Part shown: positions 55,750-64,000 of the stretch, one piece after another
Position numbering within the stretch: the first letter of the stretch is position 1
Layout of the letters: every line of letters starts with the position of its first letter
Assembly: GCF_003431975.1 (NCBI RefSeq)
Contig: NZ_CP027116.1
Location: 1,488,001-1,552,000, forward strand
DNA from: Bacillus pumilus
GTDB lineage: Bacteria > Bacillota > Bacilli > Bacillales > Bacillaceae
Reading direction: 5' to 3'
DNA: 64,000 bases
The notes under the pieces: model-generated
Seen by the model: only the letters and a program-made list of their open reading frames with translations
Databases searched by the model: none
What the model was told of the DNA's origin: nothing
Made by a program: the position numbers and the translations under genes

Positions 55750-55915
55750 CAGCGTGTAGACAAACCCTCGCATTCTTTGTCAGTCCTGCGCGCCGGTGCT
55801 CACGAATGTCAAATTCGCTCCGCTCCGGTGCTCGTCCTTCCTAGACTTCAAAGGTTTTCTATCACGCTGAAAAGAAGACAAAGGGCTAAAATAAAAGTCA
55901 TTTTAGCCCTTTGTC
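55748..55915 (+). repeat. Inverted-repeat intergenic element after pyrE
   Basis: The element is bounded by TTCAGCGTGTAGA (55748-55760) and its imperfect inverted copy TCTATCACGCTGAA (55858-55871). Inside are a direct repeat CCGGTGCTC (55793-55801, 55825-55833) and a GC-richer centre than the surroundings. A perfect 16-bp hairpin follows (55877-55892 / 55900-55915, GACAAAGGGC...GCCCTTTGTC). No coding frame is credible. It may be a small dispersed repeat or MITE-like element, but this window holds only one copy. Confidence 0.5.
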
Positions 55916-55925
55916 AACAATCTGA

Positions 55926-55953
55926 AAGCTGTGCTTAACTGCACAGCTTTTTC
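55926..55953 (+). terminator. Terminator after pyrE, copy 2
   Basis: AAGCTGTGC / GCACAGCTT with five Ts. It differs from copy 1 at two loop positions, both C to T. It is the likely functional pyr operon terminator. Confidence 0.8.
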
Positions 55954-56019
55954 ATTTGGTTAAAAATAGGAAAATGGACTCATTTTTTAATAATAACTAA
56001 TCCTATCAATAAAGTCGGG

Positions 56020-56047
56020 TTGACTTTTGTTTGAATTGTGTTAATAT
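56020..56047 (+). promoter_or_regulatory. Promoter of the cysH operon
   Basis: TTGACT (56020-56025) and TAATAT (56042-56047) are 16 bases apart, about 20 bases before the riboswitch. Confidence 0.65.
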
Positions 56048-56063
56048 TTAATACAAATTAAAA

Positions 56064-56218
56064 CTCTTATCCAGAGAGGTGGAGGGACTGGCCCGATGAA
56101 ACCCGGCAACCTGCGATTTGCAAGGTGCTACTTCCTGCAAAATGACTCTATTTTGAAAGATAAGGAAATCGTGAGCTTCCTCATCTTTCTTTCGGACTGA
56201 AAGAAAGTTTTTTTATTT
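56064..56218 (+). promoter_or_regulatory. SAM-I riboswitch (S-box) of the cysH operon
   Basis: The conserved S-box opening CTTATCCAGAGAGGTGGAG and the following GGCCCGATGAAACCCGGCAACC core features are present. It ends in a terminator (CTTTCTTTC / GAAAGAAAG plus Ts, about 56186-56218). S-adenosylmethionine binding would terminate transcription before the sulfate assimilation genes, as for B. subtilis cysH. Confidence 0.93.
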
Positions 56219-56401
56219 TCACGATGAGGAAGAAGAGACCTGGATAGAGACTTAGTGAAGCATTTGCATCGACTGATTGGGGGAGACTTCGGCTCAGTTA
56301 CGCTGATTTTGTAAAACGGTCCAGTAATGCAAGTGTCAAAAACGAAAAATTTGGTTGAAGTAGTGCGGAGAGATGAGCGGTACTCCGAAAGGGGAGAAAC
56401 A

Positions 56402-57103
56402 ATGTTAACTTATGAAAATTGGCAAGAACCGTCCATTACATTTCAAGAGGATGATTTGTATAAAGGGGCCCTGTCTGTGCTGAAATGGGCGTATGGTCAT
56501 TATGGTGATCAGCTCGTTTATGCATGTAGCTTCGGTATTGAAGGCATCGTCCTCATTGATCTGATTGCGAAAGTAAAAAAGGATGCAAGAATTGTCTTTT
56601 TAGATACAGGTCTGCATTTTAAGGAAACGTACGACACAATTGATGCAGTAAAGGAAAGGTACCCGGGTTTAGACATTGTGCTGAAAAAACCTGAGCTGAC
56701 GGTTGAGCAGCAAAACGAGCAGCATGGTGATCAGTTATGGAAAACGGACCCTCAAAGCTGCTGCCATATGCGCAAGGTCATTCCTTTGCAAGAAGCGCTA
56801 TCAGGCTATCCGGCATGGCTTTCTGGCTTACGAAGAGAACAGTCACCAAAACGAGCAGAAACGAACTTTTTAAATAAGGATGAAAAATTCAAATCAGTGA
56901 AAGTATGTCCGCTTATCCACTGGACGTGGAAGGACATATGGAGATACGCGTCTAGAGAGGATCTTACTTATAACCCGCTGCATGACCAAGGATATCCAAG
57001 TATCGGCTGTGCTCCATGTACGCAGCCAGCATTTACTGCGGAAGATCTCCGTTCAGGCAGATGGTCAGGCACAGCGAAGACAGAGTGCGGATTACATGAG
57101 TAA
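56402..57103 (+). CDS. cysH: Phosphoadenylylsulfate/adenylylsulfate reductase CysH
   Basis: The 233-residue thioredoxin-dependent reductase has the iron-sulfur ligands Cys120-Cys121 and Cys203-x2-Cys206 and the catalytic Cys229 in the C-terminal ECGLHE. The four-cysteine pattern marks a 4Fe-4S enzyme able to use APS. It reduces activated sulfate to sulfite. ATG 56402 follows AAAGGGGAG. An upstream in-frame ATG at 56327 lacks a ribosome site. The gene lies under S-box control. Confidence 0.95.
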   Translation: MLTYENWQEPSITFQEDDLYKGALSVLKWAYGHYGDQLVYACSFGIEGIVLIDLIAKVKKDARIVFLDTGLHFKETYDTIDAVKERYPGLDIVLKKPELTVEQQNEQHGDQLWKTDPQSCCHMRKVIPLQEALSGYPAWLSGLRREQSPKRAETNFLNKDEKFKSVKVCPLIHWTWKDIWRYASREDLTYNPLHDQGYPSIGCAPCTQPAFTAEDLRSGRWSGTAKTECGLHE

Positions 57104-57116
57104 GGGAGCTTAATGT

Positions 57117-58181
57117 ATGGAAATCGCCGCAATTTTATTTAGTTTATTTTTTGCTCTAAACATTGGCGCGAGCGGGGCAGCTGCTTCTATGGGCATTGCA
57201 TATGGATCAGGTGCTATTCAAAAGCCCATTTATGCACTTGGCGTTTGTGCAGTTGGGATAGTAGCAGGTTCAGTTATTGGCGGTGGTGAAGTCGTCAAAA
57301 CGATCAGCTCTGGGATTATGCCGGAATCTGTGATCACACTAGAAATCGTTTGTATCATTATAGGTTCTGCCGCATTATCACTCTTCATCGCCAATTTATT
57401 GGCCATCCCTTTATCAACGAGTGAGGTCACAGTAGGTGCTGTTGTTGGCGTTGCGGTAGCATATAAAGTATTGTATGTGAAATCCATTTTAGTCATTGTG
57501 TCATTTTGGATCATCATTCCTATCGTTGCTTTTCTTTTTACATTCGCTGTCGTCAAAATCATCAGAATGTTCCCGAAACGAACCTTGTCAAAAAAAAGCA
57601 CCATGATTTTATCGATTGTCTTGATTATGAGTGGATTTCTAGAAGCGTTTTCTGCTGGGATGAACAACGTCGCCAATGCTGTAGGCCCTCTTGTTGCCTC
57701 AGGCATTTTATCCGTTGGGCAAGGAACGCTTTATGGTGGACTTTTCGTTGCACTGGGTGCCCTTGTATTAGGAAGACGAGTGCTTGAAACAAACGGCAAG
57801 AAAATCACCCGCTATCAAACAGGCGAAGGCATTTTGTTATCAAGTACCGGTGCAGGACTTGTCATTGTTAGCTCTATTTTTGGGCTGCCAGTTCCGCTTA
57901 CCCAAATCACTTCCTCGTCTATCATAGGGCTTGGAATGGCAAAAGGCGGACCCAACATTTTTCATAAACATGTGGTGAAAAAAATGCTAAAAGTGTGGGT
58001 GGTGTCCCCCTTTTTATCACTCAGTCTATCGTATTTGCTTGTGAGCCTTTTCTTAAAAGGTGACTATTATTCTATCTTTATCATGATGAGTGTACTGTTT
58101 GCCTCACTTGGAGCGCTCAGTCTGATGAAGGCTGTCAAAAATGAAAGCAGCTCGATCCATGAACAGGGCGGCGGGATTTAA
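57117..58181 (+). CDS. cysP: Sulfate permease CysP (PiT family)
   Basis: The 354-residue membrane protein has about ten membrane segments and two inverted PiT-type repeats (ALNIGASGAAASMGIAYGSGAI and SAGMNNVANAVGPLVASGIL). The family contains phosphate and sulfate transporters. The place between cysH and sat, and close similarity to B. subtilis CysP, indicate sulfate uptake. AAGGGAG precedes ATG. Confidence 0.93.
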   Translation: MEIAAILFSLFFALNIGASGAAASMGIAYGSGAIQKPIYALGVCAVGIVAGSVIGGGEVVKTISSGIMPESVITLEIVCIIIGSAALSLFIANLLAIPLSTSEVTVGAVVGVAVAYKVLYVKSILVIVSFWIIIPIVAFLFTFAVVKIIRMFPKRTLSKKSTMILSIVLIMSGFLEAFSAGMNNVANAVGPLVASGILSVGQGTLYGGLFVALGALVLGRRVLETNGKKITRYQTGEGILLSSTGAGLVIVSSIFGLPVPLTQITSSSIIGLGMAKGGPNIFHKHVVKKMLKVWVVSPFLSLSLSYLLVSLFLKGDYYSIFIMMSVLFASLGALSLMKAVKNESSSIHEQGGGI

Positions 58182-58238
58182 TATTAAATCCGACTATTAA
58201 CATCTACTAAATATGAACATTGAGAGGAAGATGAACAA

Positions 58239-59375
58239 ATGAGTTTAACACCACATGGTGGCGTATTAATAAATCGAGTAAATGAAGAATATGATCTCAG
58301 CACAGTTGCGAAGGAAATTGAATTAGATGCCATCTCCTTTGCAGATCTTGAACTCATTGCAATTGGCGGGTATAGTCCAATTGAAGGGTTTTTAACAAAA
58401 GCTGATTATGAAGCAGTTGTGAGTAATATGCGGCTAGCAAGTGGTGTCGTTTGGTCTCTCCCGATTACACTGCCAGTGACAAAAGAAAAAGCAGCAGAAA
58501 TCCATCAAGGCGATATTGTGCGTCTCTCATACAATGGAACTGTATATGGCGTGATTGAAGTAGAGGATCAATATACACCAGATAAGGAAAAAGAAGCGGT
58601 GAATGTATATAAAACAGATGACCGTAATCATCCAGGTGTAAAAAAATTATTTGAACGCGGTGACACATACATTGGTGGTAAAATTACACTGACGAAACGA
58701 AGCGAAAAACCGTTCCCTCAATTTACGTATGAGCCGGAAGAAACAAGACGTCATTTCAAAGAGAACGGCTGGAAAACCATCGTTGGTTTCCAAACGAGAA
58801 ACCCTGTTCACCGTGCCCATGAGTATATTCAAAAAACAGCACTAGAAACAGTCGATGGCCTGTTTTTAAATCCGCTTGTTGGTGAAACAAAATCAGATGA
58901 TATTCCGGCAGACGTGAGAATGAAAAGCTACCAAGTGTTATTGGATGGGTATTATCCAAAGGATCGCGTCTTTTTAGGTGTTTTTCCTGCGGCAATGCGT
59001 TATGCTGGTCCAAAGGAAGCAATCTTTCATGCGCTTGTTCGTAAAAATTACGGCTGCACTCACTTTATTGTTGGAAGAGATCATGCAGGTGTTGGTGATT
59101 ATTACGGCACATACGAGGCGCAGGAACTATTTGATCAATTTTCAAGCGAAGAAATTGGCATTACGCCATTAAAATTTGAACATAGCTTTTATTGTAATAC
59201 ATGTGAAGCAATGGCAACACCAAAAACATGTCCTCACGATAAAAGTGAGCATGTCATTCTCTCAGGTACAAAGGTTCGGACGATGCTGAGAAACGGAGAA
59301 TTACCACCAAGCACGTTCAGCCGAAAAGAAGTTATTGAAACGTTAATTGAAGGATTAAAAACGACGGTATCTTAA
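58239..59375 (+). CDS. sat: Sulfate adenylyltransferase (ATP sulfurylase)
   Basis: The 378-residue protein has the [11 protein letters not shown] nucleotide motif, [13 protein letters not shown] and a C-terminal [16 protein letters not shown] segment. It forms APS from sulfate and ATP. Its stop lies 14 bases before the cysC ATG. No fused APS kinase domain is present, and cysC supplies that activity. Confidence 0.96.
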   Translation: MSLTPHGGVLINRVNEEYDLSTVAKEIELDAISFADLELIAIGGYSPIEGFLTKADYEAVVSNMRLASGVVWSLPITLPVTKEKAAEIHQGDIVRLSYNGTVYGVIEVEDQYTPDKEKEAVNVYKTDDRNHPGVKKLFERGDTYIGGKITLTKRSEKPFPQFTYEPEETRRHFKENGWKTIVGFQTRNPVHRAHEYIQKTALETVDGLFLNPLVGETKSDDIPADVRMKSYQVLLDGYYPKDRVFLGVFPAAMRYAGPKEAIFHALVRKNYGCTHFIVGRDHAGVGDYYGTYEAQELFDQFSSEEIGITPLKFEHSFYCNTCEAMATPKTCPHDKSEHVILSGTKVRTMLRNGELPPSTFSRKEVIETLIEGLKTTVS

Positions 59376-59389
59376 TGGGAGGGTATAAC

Positions 59390-59983
59390 ATGAGCAACGA
59401 ACATATTGTGTGGCATGATTCATCTATTACGAAAAAAGAATATCAACAGAAAAACAATCATACGAGTGGCATTATCTGGCTTACAGGCCTAAGTGGATCA
59501 GGTAAATCAACGATCGCCAATGCAGCGGCTAGAGAGCTGTTTGAACAAGGCTATCAAGTCACAGTTCTTGATGGCGATAATGTGCGGCATGGACTAAATA
59601 AGGATTTAGGGTTTTCAGATGATGACAGAAAAGAGAACATCCGCCGCATCGGAGAAGTGGCGAAATTATTTGTTGAGCAAGGAACGATTGTCATCACAGC
59701 ATTTATTTCTCCATTTCAAGAAGACCGCCATATTGTCAGACAGCTAGTTGAAGCGGGAGAATTTCACGAAGTGTTTGTGAAATGTGATCTAAATGTATGC
59801 GAAGAGCGTGATCCAAAGGGTTTATATAAAAAGGCTAGAAATGGAGAAATTCCATTTTTTACTGGAATTGATTCGCCGTATGAAGAGCCTGCTGCGCCTG
59901 AGCTCTTACTAGATACAGGTGAATTATCTCGTGAAGAGTCCAAGCAGCGTCTCGTTGATTATGTAAAGGGAAGAGCGAAATAA
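59390..59983 (+). CDS. cysC: Adenylylsulfate kinase
   Basis: The 197-residue P-loop kinase has Walker [10 protein letters not shown] at 33-41, [17 protein letters not shown] and the FISPFQEDR motif. It phosphorylates APS to PAPS. ATG 59390 follows GGGAGGG. The in-frame ATG at 59375 overlaps the sat stop and is less likely. Confidence 0.95.
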   Translation: MSNEHIVWHDSSITKKEYQQKNNHTSGIIWLTGLSGSGKSTIANAAARELFEQGYQVTVLDGDNVRHGLNKDLGFSDDDRKENIRRIGEVAKLFVEQGTIVITAFISPFQEDRHIVRQLVEAGEFHEVFVKCDLNVCEERDPKGLYKKARNGEIPFFTGIDSPYEEPAAPELLLDTGELSREESKQRLVDYVKGRAK

Positions 59984-60011
59984 TCGCCTGATGGCAGGGG
60001 GAGAAAGCACG

Positions 60012-60767
60012 ATGGGGAACGTATACATTGTGGGTGCTGGACCTGGGGATCCAGACTTAATTACATTAAAAGCCCTTAAGGCAATACAGCAGGCAGATGT
60101 CATTTTATATGATCGTCTTGTCAATCAAGAAATACTCGCCCACGCCAAACCCGAGGCGGAATTAATCTATTGCGGCAAGCTGCCGAATCATCATACGATG
60201 AGACAGGAAGCCATCAATGAAGCACTTGTGGGCCATGCAAAGGGGGGGAACGTCGTCGTTCGGCTGAAAGGCGGCGACCCCTTCGTATTTGGCCGAGGCG
60301 GTGAAGAAATCGAATGCTTAGCTGAGCACGGGATTCCATATGAAGTCGTCCCTGGAATTACCTCTGGTATTGCAGCGGCAGCTTATGCAGGCATTCCAGT
60401 GACGCACCGTGAATTTAGCTCAAATGTCGCATTTGTCACGGGGCACTATCAGAAGGATGAACATTTTGAAGAAAAATGGGAGGCGCTGGCTACGGGGATT
60501 GATACCCTTGTGATTTACATGGGCGTCAAAAACGTGGAAAGAGTGCAGCGGCTTCTTTTGAAGAATGGACGGGACCCTGAAACGCCAGCAGCGTTTATAC
60601 ACTGGGGAACCACGACGAGACAAAAGACGACCTGCTGCACTGTGGCGACACTATCAGAAACCGTTGAAAAAGAAGGCATCGAGCATCCAAGCTTGATTGT
60701 TGTTGGAGATGTCGTTCATTTTCACCAAAAGCTGAACTGGTTTGAACCCGCCTTCATTGAGAAATGA
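60012..60767 (+). CDS. ylnD: Uroporphyrinogen-III C-methyltransferase YlnD (SUMT)
   Basis: The 251-residue SAM methyltransferase has the N-terminal VGAGPGDPDLITLKA, RLKGGDPFVFGRGGEE and PGITSG motifs. It methylates uroporphyrinogen III to precorrin-2, the first step to siroheme for sulfite reductase. ATG 60012 follows CAGGGGGAGAAA. A hairpin with Ts follows, although ylnE continues the pathway. Confidence 0.94.
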   Translation: MGNVYIVGAGPGDPDLITLKALKAIQQADVILYDRLVNQEILAHAKPEAELIYCGKLPNHHTMRQEAINEALVGHAKGGNVVVRLKGGDPFVFGRGGEEIECLAEHGIPYEVVPGITSGIAAAAYAGIPVTHREFSSNVAFVTGHYQKDEHFEEKWEALATGIDTLVIYMGVKNVERVQRLLLKNGRDPETPAAFIHWGTTTRQKTTCCTVATLSETVEKEGIEHPSLIVVGDVVHFHQKLNWFEPAFIEK

Positions 60768-60774
60768 GAATGAT

Positions 60775-60810
60775 AGAGAAAAGACACGTATATTTATCGT
60801 GTCTTTTCGT
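60775..60810 (+). terminator. Hairpin between ylnD and ylnE
   Basis: AGAAAAGACACG / CGTGTCTTTTC is a strong symmetric stem with four Ts inside its 3' arm, very like the bpr terminator. It probably reduces transcription into ylnE-ylnF or stabilises the upstream mRNA. Confidence 0.6.
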
Positions 60811-60842
60811 CTGAACAAAACAAAGTGAGAGGGAGGAGTCAT

Positions 60843-61628
60843 ATGAAACAAGCTGTACTTTATGTTGGGCATGGCAGCAGAGTAAAAGAAGCGCAAGATA
60901 AAGCCATTTCCTTTATGAAAAGCTGTATGCCATTAGTGGAAGCAGATATTCAAGAAATTTGTTTTTTAGAGCTGACAGCCCCTTCTATAGAAGAAGGATT
61001 TGAGATGTGCGTGCAAAAAGGAGCTACACAGATTGCAATCGTCCCGCTCCTCCTGTTAACAGCTATGCATGCGAAATCAGATATTCCAGTCGAGATTGAG
61101 AAAGTACACAAGCGTTACCCGGAAATCAAGGTCACATACGGAAAACCAATTGGGGTCAATCAAGAAGTGACAAAAGCAGTTGCCGCAAGAATTGAAGAGG
61201 CAGGATATCAAGGCGAGAAAGCGCGAATTCTATTAATTGGTCGCGGAAGCTCTGATCCAGATGTGAAGCGGGATGTGTTTGGCATTGCGGACGATGTCCG
61301 GCGCCTGCTGCCCCTTGCAGAGGTCTTGCCATGTTTTATTACGGCATGTGAGCCGAATTATCGAGATGTTCTTACGCAATTAACAGTAGACGATGAAACA
61401 CCTGTCTACCTCGTTCCTTACCTGTTGTTTACGGGTATTTTAATGAAAGAGATTGAAAGCGAAGCCGCTCAGGCGAGAAAGAGGCTGAAAGATGTCCGGG
61501 TATGCCGGTATATTGGCTTTCATCCGCATGTAAAAGCAGCTTATATTGAACGAGTGCAAGAAACCATTTTAAACAAAGATGATGCGTTTCATTTCCAAGG
61601 AGACAGCCATGCTTCCAGTCCATCTTGA
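60843..61628 (+). CDS. ylnE: Sirohydrochlorin ferrochelatase YlnE (SirB)
   Basis: The 261-residue CbiX-type chelatase has two repeats: VGHGSRVKEAQ with PLLLLTAMHAKSDIP, and LIGRGSSDPDVKRD with PYLLFTGILMKEIE. The first repeat has the metal-binding His residues. It inserts iron into sirohydrochlorin. GGGAGGAG precedes ATG. Its end overlaps ylnF by 20 bases. Confidence 0.93.
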   Translation: MKQAVLYVGHGSRVKEAQDKAISFMKSCMPLVEADIQEICFLELTAPSIEEGFEMCVQKGATQIAIVPLLLLTAMHAKSDIPVEIEKVHKRYPEIKVTYGKPIGVNQEVTKAVAARIEEAGYQGEKARILLIGRGSSDPDVKRDVFGIADDVRRLLPLAEVLPCFITACEPNYRDVLTQLTVDDETPVYLVPYLLFTGILMKEIESEAAQARKRLKDVRVCRYIGFHPHVKAAYIERVQETILNKDDAFHFQGDSHASSPS

Positions 61629-62112
61629 TTTAAGAAATCAACAAGTACTTATTGCCGGCGGCGGACAAATAGCCGCAAGAAGGGCAGAAGCGCTATGTAT
61701 AGAGCCTTGCCGCATCACCATCGTAAGTCCTAACATTTCAAAAGAGATGGCACGTCTCATTGATACATACGAACTCAATTGGAAGGAAAAGAAAGTGGAT
61801 GCTGAAGATTTGGAGGATGCATTTTTCATTGTCGCTGCCACAAATGATCCATCGGTAAATGAATGGATTGCACAAACAGCACGCCCTCACCAGCTCGTGA
61901 ATTGTGTGAGCCAATCAGAGCTCGGCAATGTGATCGTGCCGAAGGTGGTCAAAGCAGGGAAAGTGACGATTTCGGTGTCTACAAGCGGCGCGAGCCCAGC
62001 CCGGACAAAACAGCTGGCAGCGGAAATTGAGACCTTGCTTGAACAAGAGGATGTAGACGCGCTTGACGCTCTTTATATCGAAAGAAAAAAACGACAAAGA
62101 AAAAGCCGATAA
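61609..62112 (+). CDS. ylnF: Precorrin-2 dehydrogenase YlnF (SirC)
   Basis: The 167-residue NAD-binding protein has VLIAGGGQIAARRAEAL near the N-terminus, FFIVAATNDPSVN and STSGASPARTKQLAAEIE. It oxidises precorrin-2 to sirohydrochlorin. ATG 61609 lies in ylnE behind CAAGGAGA. With YlnD and YlnE it completes siroheme synthesis from uroporphyrinogen III. Confidence 0.93.
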   Translation: MLPVHLDLRNQQVLIAGGGQIAARRAEALCIEPCRITIVSPNISKEMARLIDTYELNWKEKKVDAEDLEDAFFIVAATNDPSVNEWIAQTARPHQLVNCVSQSELGNVIVPKVVKAGKVTISVSTSGASPARTKQLAAEIETLLEQEDVDALDALYIERKKRQRKSR

Positions 62113-62142
62113 AACCTCTTGTCAGGATTTTATCGGCTTTTA
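62100..62142. terminator. Bidirectional terminator between ylnF and rqcH
   Basis: AAAAGCCGATAAAA / TTTTATCGGCTTTT is a 14-bp perfect stem with T runs on both strands. It serves the convergent ylnF and rqcH genes. Confidence 0.92.
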
Positions 62143-63852
62143 TTATTTTCGCAGCTTTAGGACCACATCTTCGTCAGGTGTGACAAATAATGTTTGCTGC
62201 TGATCATACGTCACAAAACCTGGCTTTGCTCCATTTGGTTTTTTCACATGCCTGATTTTCGTATAATCGACCGGGACGGAGCTCGACTCTTTTGCCTTTG
62301 AGAAATATGCGGCAATTTGAGCCGCTTCAAGCAGTGTCTCTTCGTCAGGTGCTTGATGACGGATGACGACATGTGAGCCAGGGATATCCTTTGTGTGCAG
62401 CCAAATATCATCACGGGCAGCCGCCTTTGTAGTCAGATACTCGTTTTGTTTGTTGTTTTTTCCGACTAAGATCGGAATACCTTGAGACGATTCATATGTT
62501 TCAAGCTGAATGGCCGCCGGTTTTTTCTTTTTTGCGTTGCGCTTTTGCTTGGCGCGCAAATATTTTCCTTCAACAAGCTCTTCTCTCATTTCCTCTAAAT
62601 CCTTCGGTGAGGCAGAGGACAGCTGCTGAATCAGCTCTTCAAAATAAGCAATCTCTTCATGTGTCCGCTCAATTTGTTCATTGACCGCTTCTACTGCATT
62701 TTTTGCCTTTTGGTATTTTGTGAAATACCCTTGTGCATTTTCAGAAGGAGTTTTGTTTGATTTAAGAGGGATCGTAATCTCTCCGCCTTCTTCATCGTAA
62801 TAATTGATGACAGTCGCTTCTTTATCCCCTTTTTTGATGGCATATAAATTGGCGGTTAACAATTCGCCATAGAGCTGATATTTATGCGCATTTTGCGATT
62901 CTTCAAGGGTTCTGTTTAGTTTTTTGAGCTTGTTTTCATTCTTCTTCTTCTCATTTACGACAAATCGTTCAAGGTCAGACGCTTGTTGTTTCACTCTGTC
63001 TCTTTCAGCTTTGCCGAAATAAAAGCGGTCAAGCAGTTGGCTGAGAGAGTCGAATGTTTTCATTTCACCATCGACATGCTGAAGTTCTAATAAATAGAAA
63101 TACTCTTTCCCATCTTTTCTTGTCAGCTGAGGGGTAAAGGAGTGCGCGCGAATGAGCTGAAACATCTCGAGCAATGTACTTGGAATTGTTTCTTGATTGG
63201 TAAGACCGGCTCTGTGTACCGCTTCCTTTGCAAAGAGCGGAGAAACCCCAGAGAATGTATCGACAATTTGATTCGCGATCTTTCCTTCTTGAAAGCGTAA
63301 ATGCTTTAAAATATCATCCTTCGTTACTTCAAACGGATTCAATTTTTGCTGCGCAGGGGGCAGGAGATATTCGTGCCCAGGAAGCACCGTTCGATAGCTG
63401 TTCACAGATGGAGAGAGATGTTTCAGGCCATCAATGATCTGCTGCGTGTCATCTTCAACAAGAATCAAATTACTATGCCTTCCCATGATTTCAATATAGA
63501 GTTTCCGGCTCTGTTCATCACCAATTTCATTGCGGCTTCGCACATGAAGGACGATTACCCGGTCAAATCCAATTTGTTCAAAACGTTCAATGAATCCGCC
63601 CTCAAGATGCTTTCTAAGGAGCATGCAGAACATTGGAGGTTCGCTTGGATTGTCATATTGATGCTCTGTGAGCTGCACTCTAGCATAGCTCGGATGAGCG
63701 GATAAAAGGAGCTTATGATTTTTTCCGTTTGCCCGGATATGAAAAATCAGCTCATGTTTATATGGCTGATGAATTTTTGAAATTCTTCCACCGGTTAATG
63801 TCTCTTGCAATTCATTTGTCATACCATATGTAAAAATGCCGTCAAATGACAT
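62143..63852 (-). CDS. rqcH: Ribosome quality control protein RqcH (NEMF/Rqc2 homologue)
   Basis: The 569-residue protein has an NFACT-N domain with the conserved Asp97-Arg98 pair, a helix-hairpin-helix region, a central coiled coil (about 280-430) and an NFACT-R domain ([19 protein letters not shown]). It binds obstructed 50S subunits and recruits tRNA-Ala to add alanine tails that mark stalled chains for degradation. It was earlier annotated as a fibronectin-binding protein. The start at 63852 (MSFDG) follows GAGGGTG, and an upstream ATG at 63876 is less likely. Confidence 0.95.
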   Translation of the reverse strand: MSFDGIFTYGMTNELQETLTGGRISKIHQPYKHELIFHIRANGKNHKLLLSAHPSYARVQLTEHQYDNPSEPPMFCMLLRKHLEGGFIERFEQIGFDRVIVLHVRSRNEIGDEQSRKLYIEIMGRHSNLILVEDDTQQIIDGLKHLSPSVNSYRTVLPGHEYLLPPAQQKLNPFEVTKDDILKHLRFQEGKIANQIVDTFSGVSPLFAKEAVHRAGLTNQETIPSTLLEMFQLIRAHSFTPQLTRKDGKEYFYLLELQHVDGEMKTFDSLSQLLDRFYFGKAERDRVKQQASDLERFVVNEKKKNENKLKKLNRTLEESQNAHKYQLYGELLTANLYAIKKGDKEATVINYYDEEGGEITIPLKSNKTPSENAQGYFTKYQKAKNAVEAVNEQIERTHEEIAYFEELIQQLSSASPKDLEEMREELVEGKYLRAKQKRNAKKKKPAAIQLETYESSQGIPILVGKNNKQNEYLTTKAAARDDIWLHTKDIPGSHVVIRHQAPDEETLLEAAQIAAYFSKAKESSSVPVDYTKIRHVKKPNGAKPGFVTYDQQQTLFVTPDEDVVLKLRK

Positions 63853-63927
63853 GTTAGATACACCCTCTTCTTTCACACAAATCTACTGAAAGAACCTTCC
63901 GTTCCTCGTTCTTTAGGCAGTCTTATT

Positions 63928-63956
63928 ATTATAGCATGATTTAGGACGAGTCTGAA
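63928..63956 (-). promoter_or_regulatory. Promoter of rqcH
   Basis: On the minus strand, TTCAGA is followed after 17 bases by a perfect TATAAT (63928-63933). TG one base before it makes an extended -10. The remaining bases to 64000 show no gene. Confidence 0.65.
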
Positions 63957-64000
63957 TAAACTGGCTTATAGAACACTGCATATGAGAGAGAACAAAAGAG

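Noticed and set aside
55748..55915. Insertion sequence or CRISPR array after pyrE
   Set aside because: No transposase frame and no regularly spaced repeats with spacers. Only one inverted-repeat element and a hairpin are present.
57230..57706. 158-codon open frame antisense to cysP
   Set aside because: The plus strand encodes a well-conserved permease there. The antisense protein has no recognisable domain and no good ribosome site. It is a mirror of the coding strand.

Overview
The window is a chromosomal segment of a low-GC, endospore-forming Bacillus. Gene order follows B. subtilis from panE (ylbQ) through the dcw cell-wall/division cluster, the spoIIG/sigG sporulation locus, the ylm genes, divIVA, ileS, the pyr operon and the cysH operon to rqcH (yloA). 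Protein divergence from B. subtilis and an extra polyol-type operon suggest the B. pumilus/safensis/altitudinis group. That species assignment is an inference. Every gene but the last is on the plus strand.

Layout. 1-2.2 kb: panE tail and bshC. 2.2-21.2 kb: mraZ, rsmH, ftsL, pbpB, spoVD, murE, mraY, murD, spoVE, murG, murB, divIB, ylxW, ylxX, sbp, ftsA, ftsZ, which make and place septal peptidoglycan. 21.5-25.8 kb: bpr, a very large secreted subtilase. 26-28.7 kb: spoIIGA, sigE, sigG. 28.7-33.7 kb: an accessory island absent at this point in B. subtilis. It holds a SorC-type regulator, a DXR-II/DRL-like NAD(P)-dependent oxidoreductase with a SAF domain, a GutM-like protein and a glucitol-family PTS (EIIC, EIIBC, EIIA). 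Paired 12-bp operator-like repeats lie before both transcription units. 33.8-38.8 kb: ylmA, ylmC, ylmD, ylmE, sepF, ylmG, ylmH, divIVA, with ylmB missing. 38.8-43.9 kb: T-box leader, ileS, ylyA, lspA, ylyB. 43.9-55.7 kb: the pyrimidine operon with three PyrR attenuators. 55.7-56.4 kb: a repeat-rich gap, then a SAM riboswitch. 56.4-62.1 kb: sulfate assimilation and siroheme genes. 62.1-64 kb: rqcH on the minus strand.

Most of the window is ordinary core chromosome. The best candidate for something undescribed is the 28.8-33.7 kb operon. The imported polyol-phosphate appears to be handed not to a sorbitol-6-phosphate dehydrogenase but to a relative of the enzyme that interconverts 1-deoxyxylulose 5-phosphate and methylerythritol 4-phosphate. 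Also notable are an IleS whose C-terminal zinc-knuckle ligands are three-quarters lost, a duplicated terminator flanking an inverted-repeat element after pyrE, an ordered MraZ-box array, and well-preserved sigma-F/G, sigma-H and Spo0A-type promoters.
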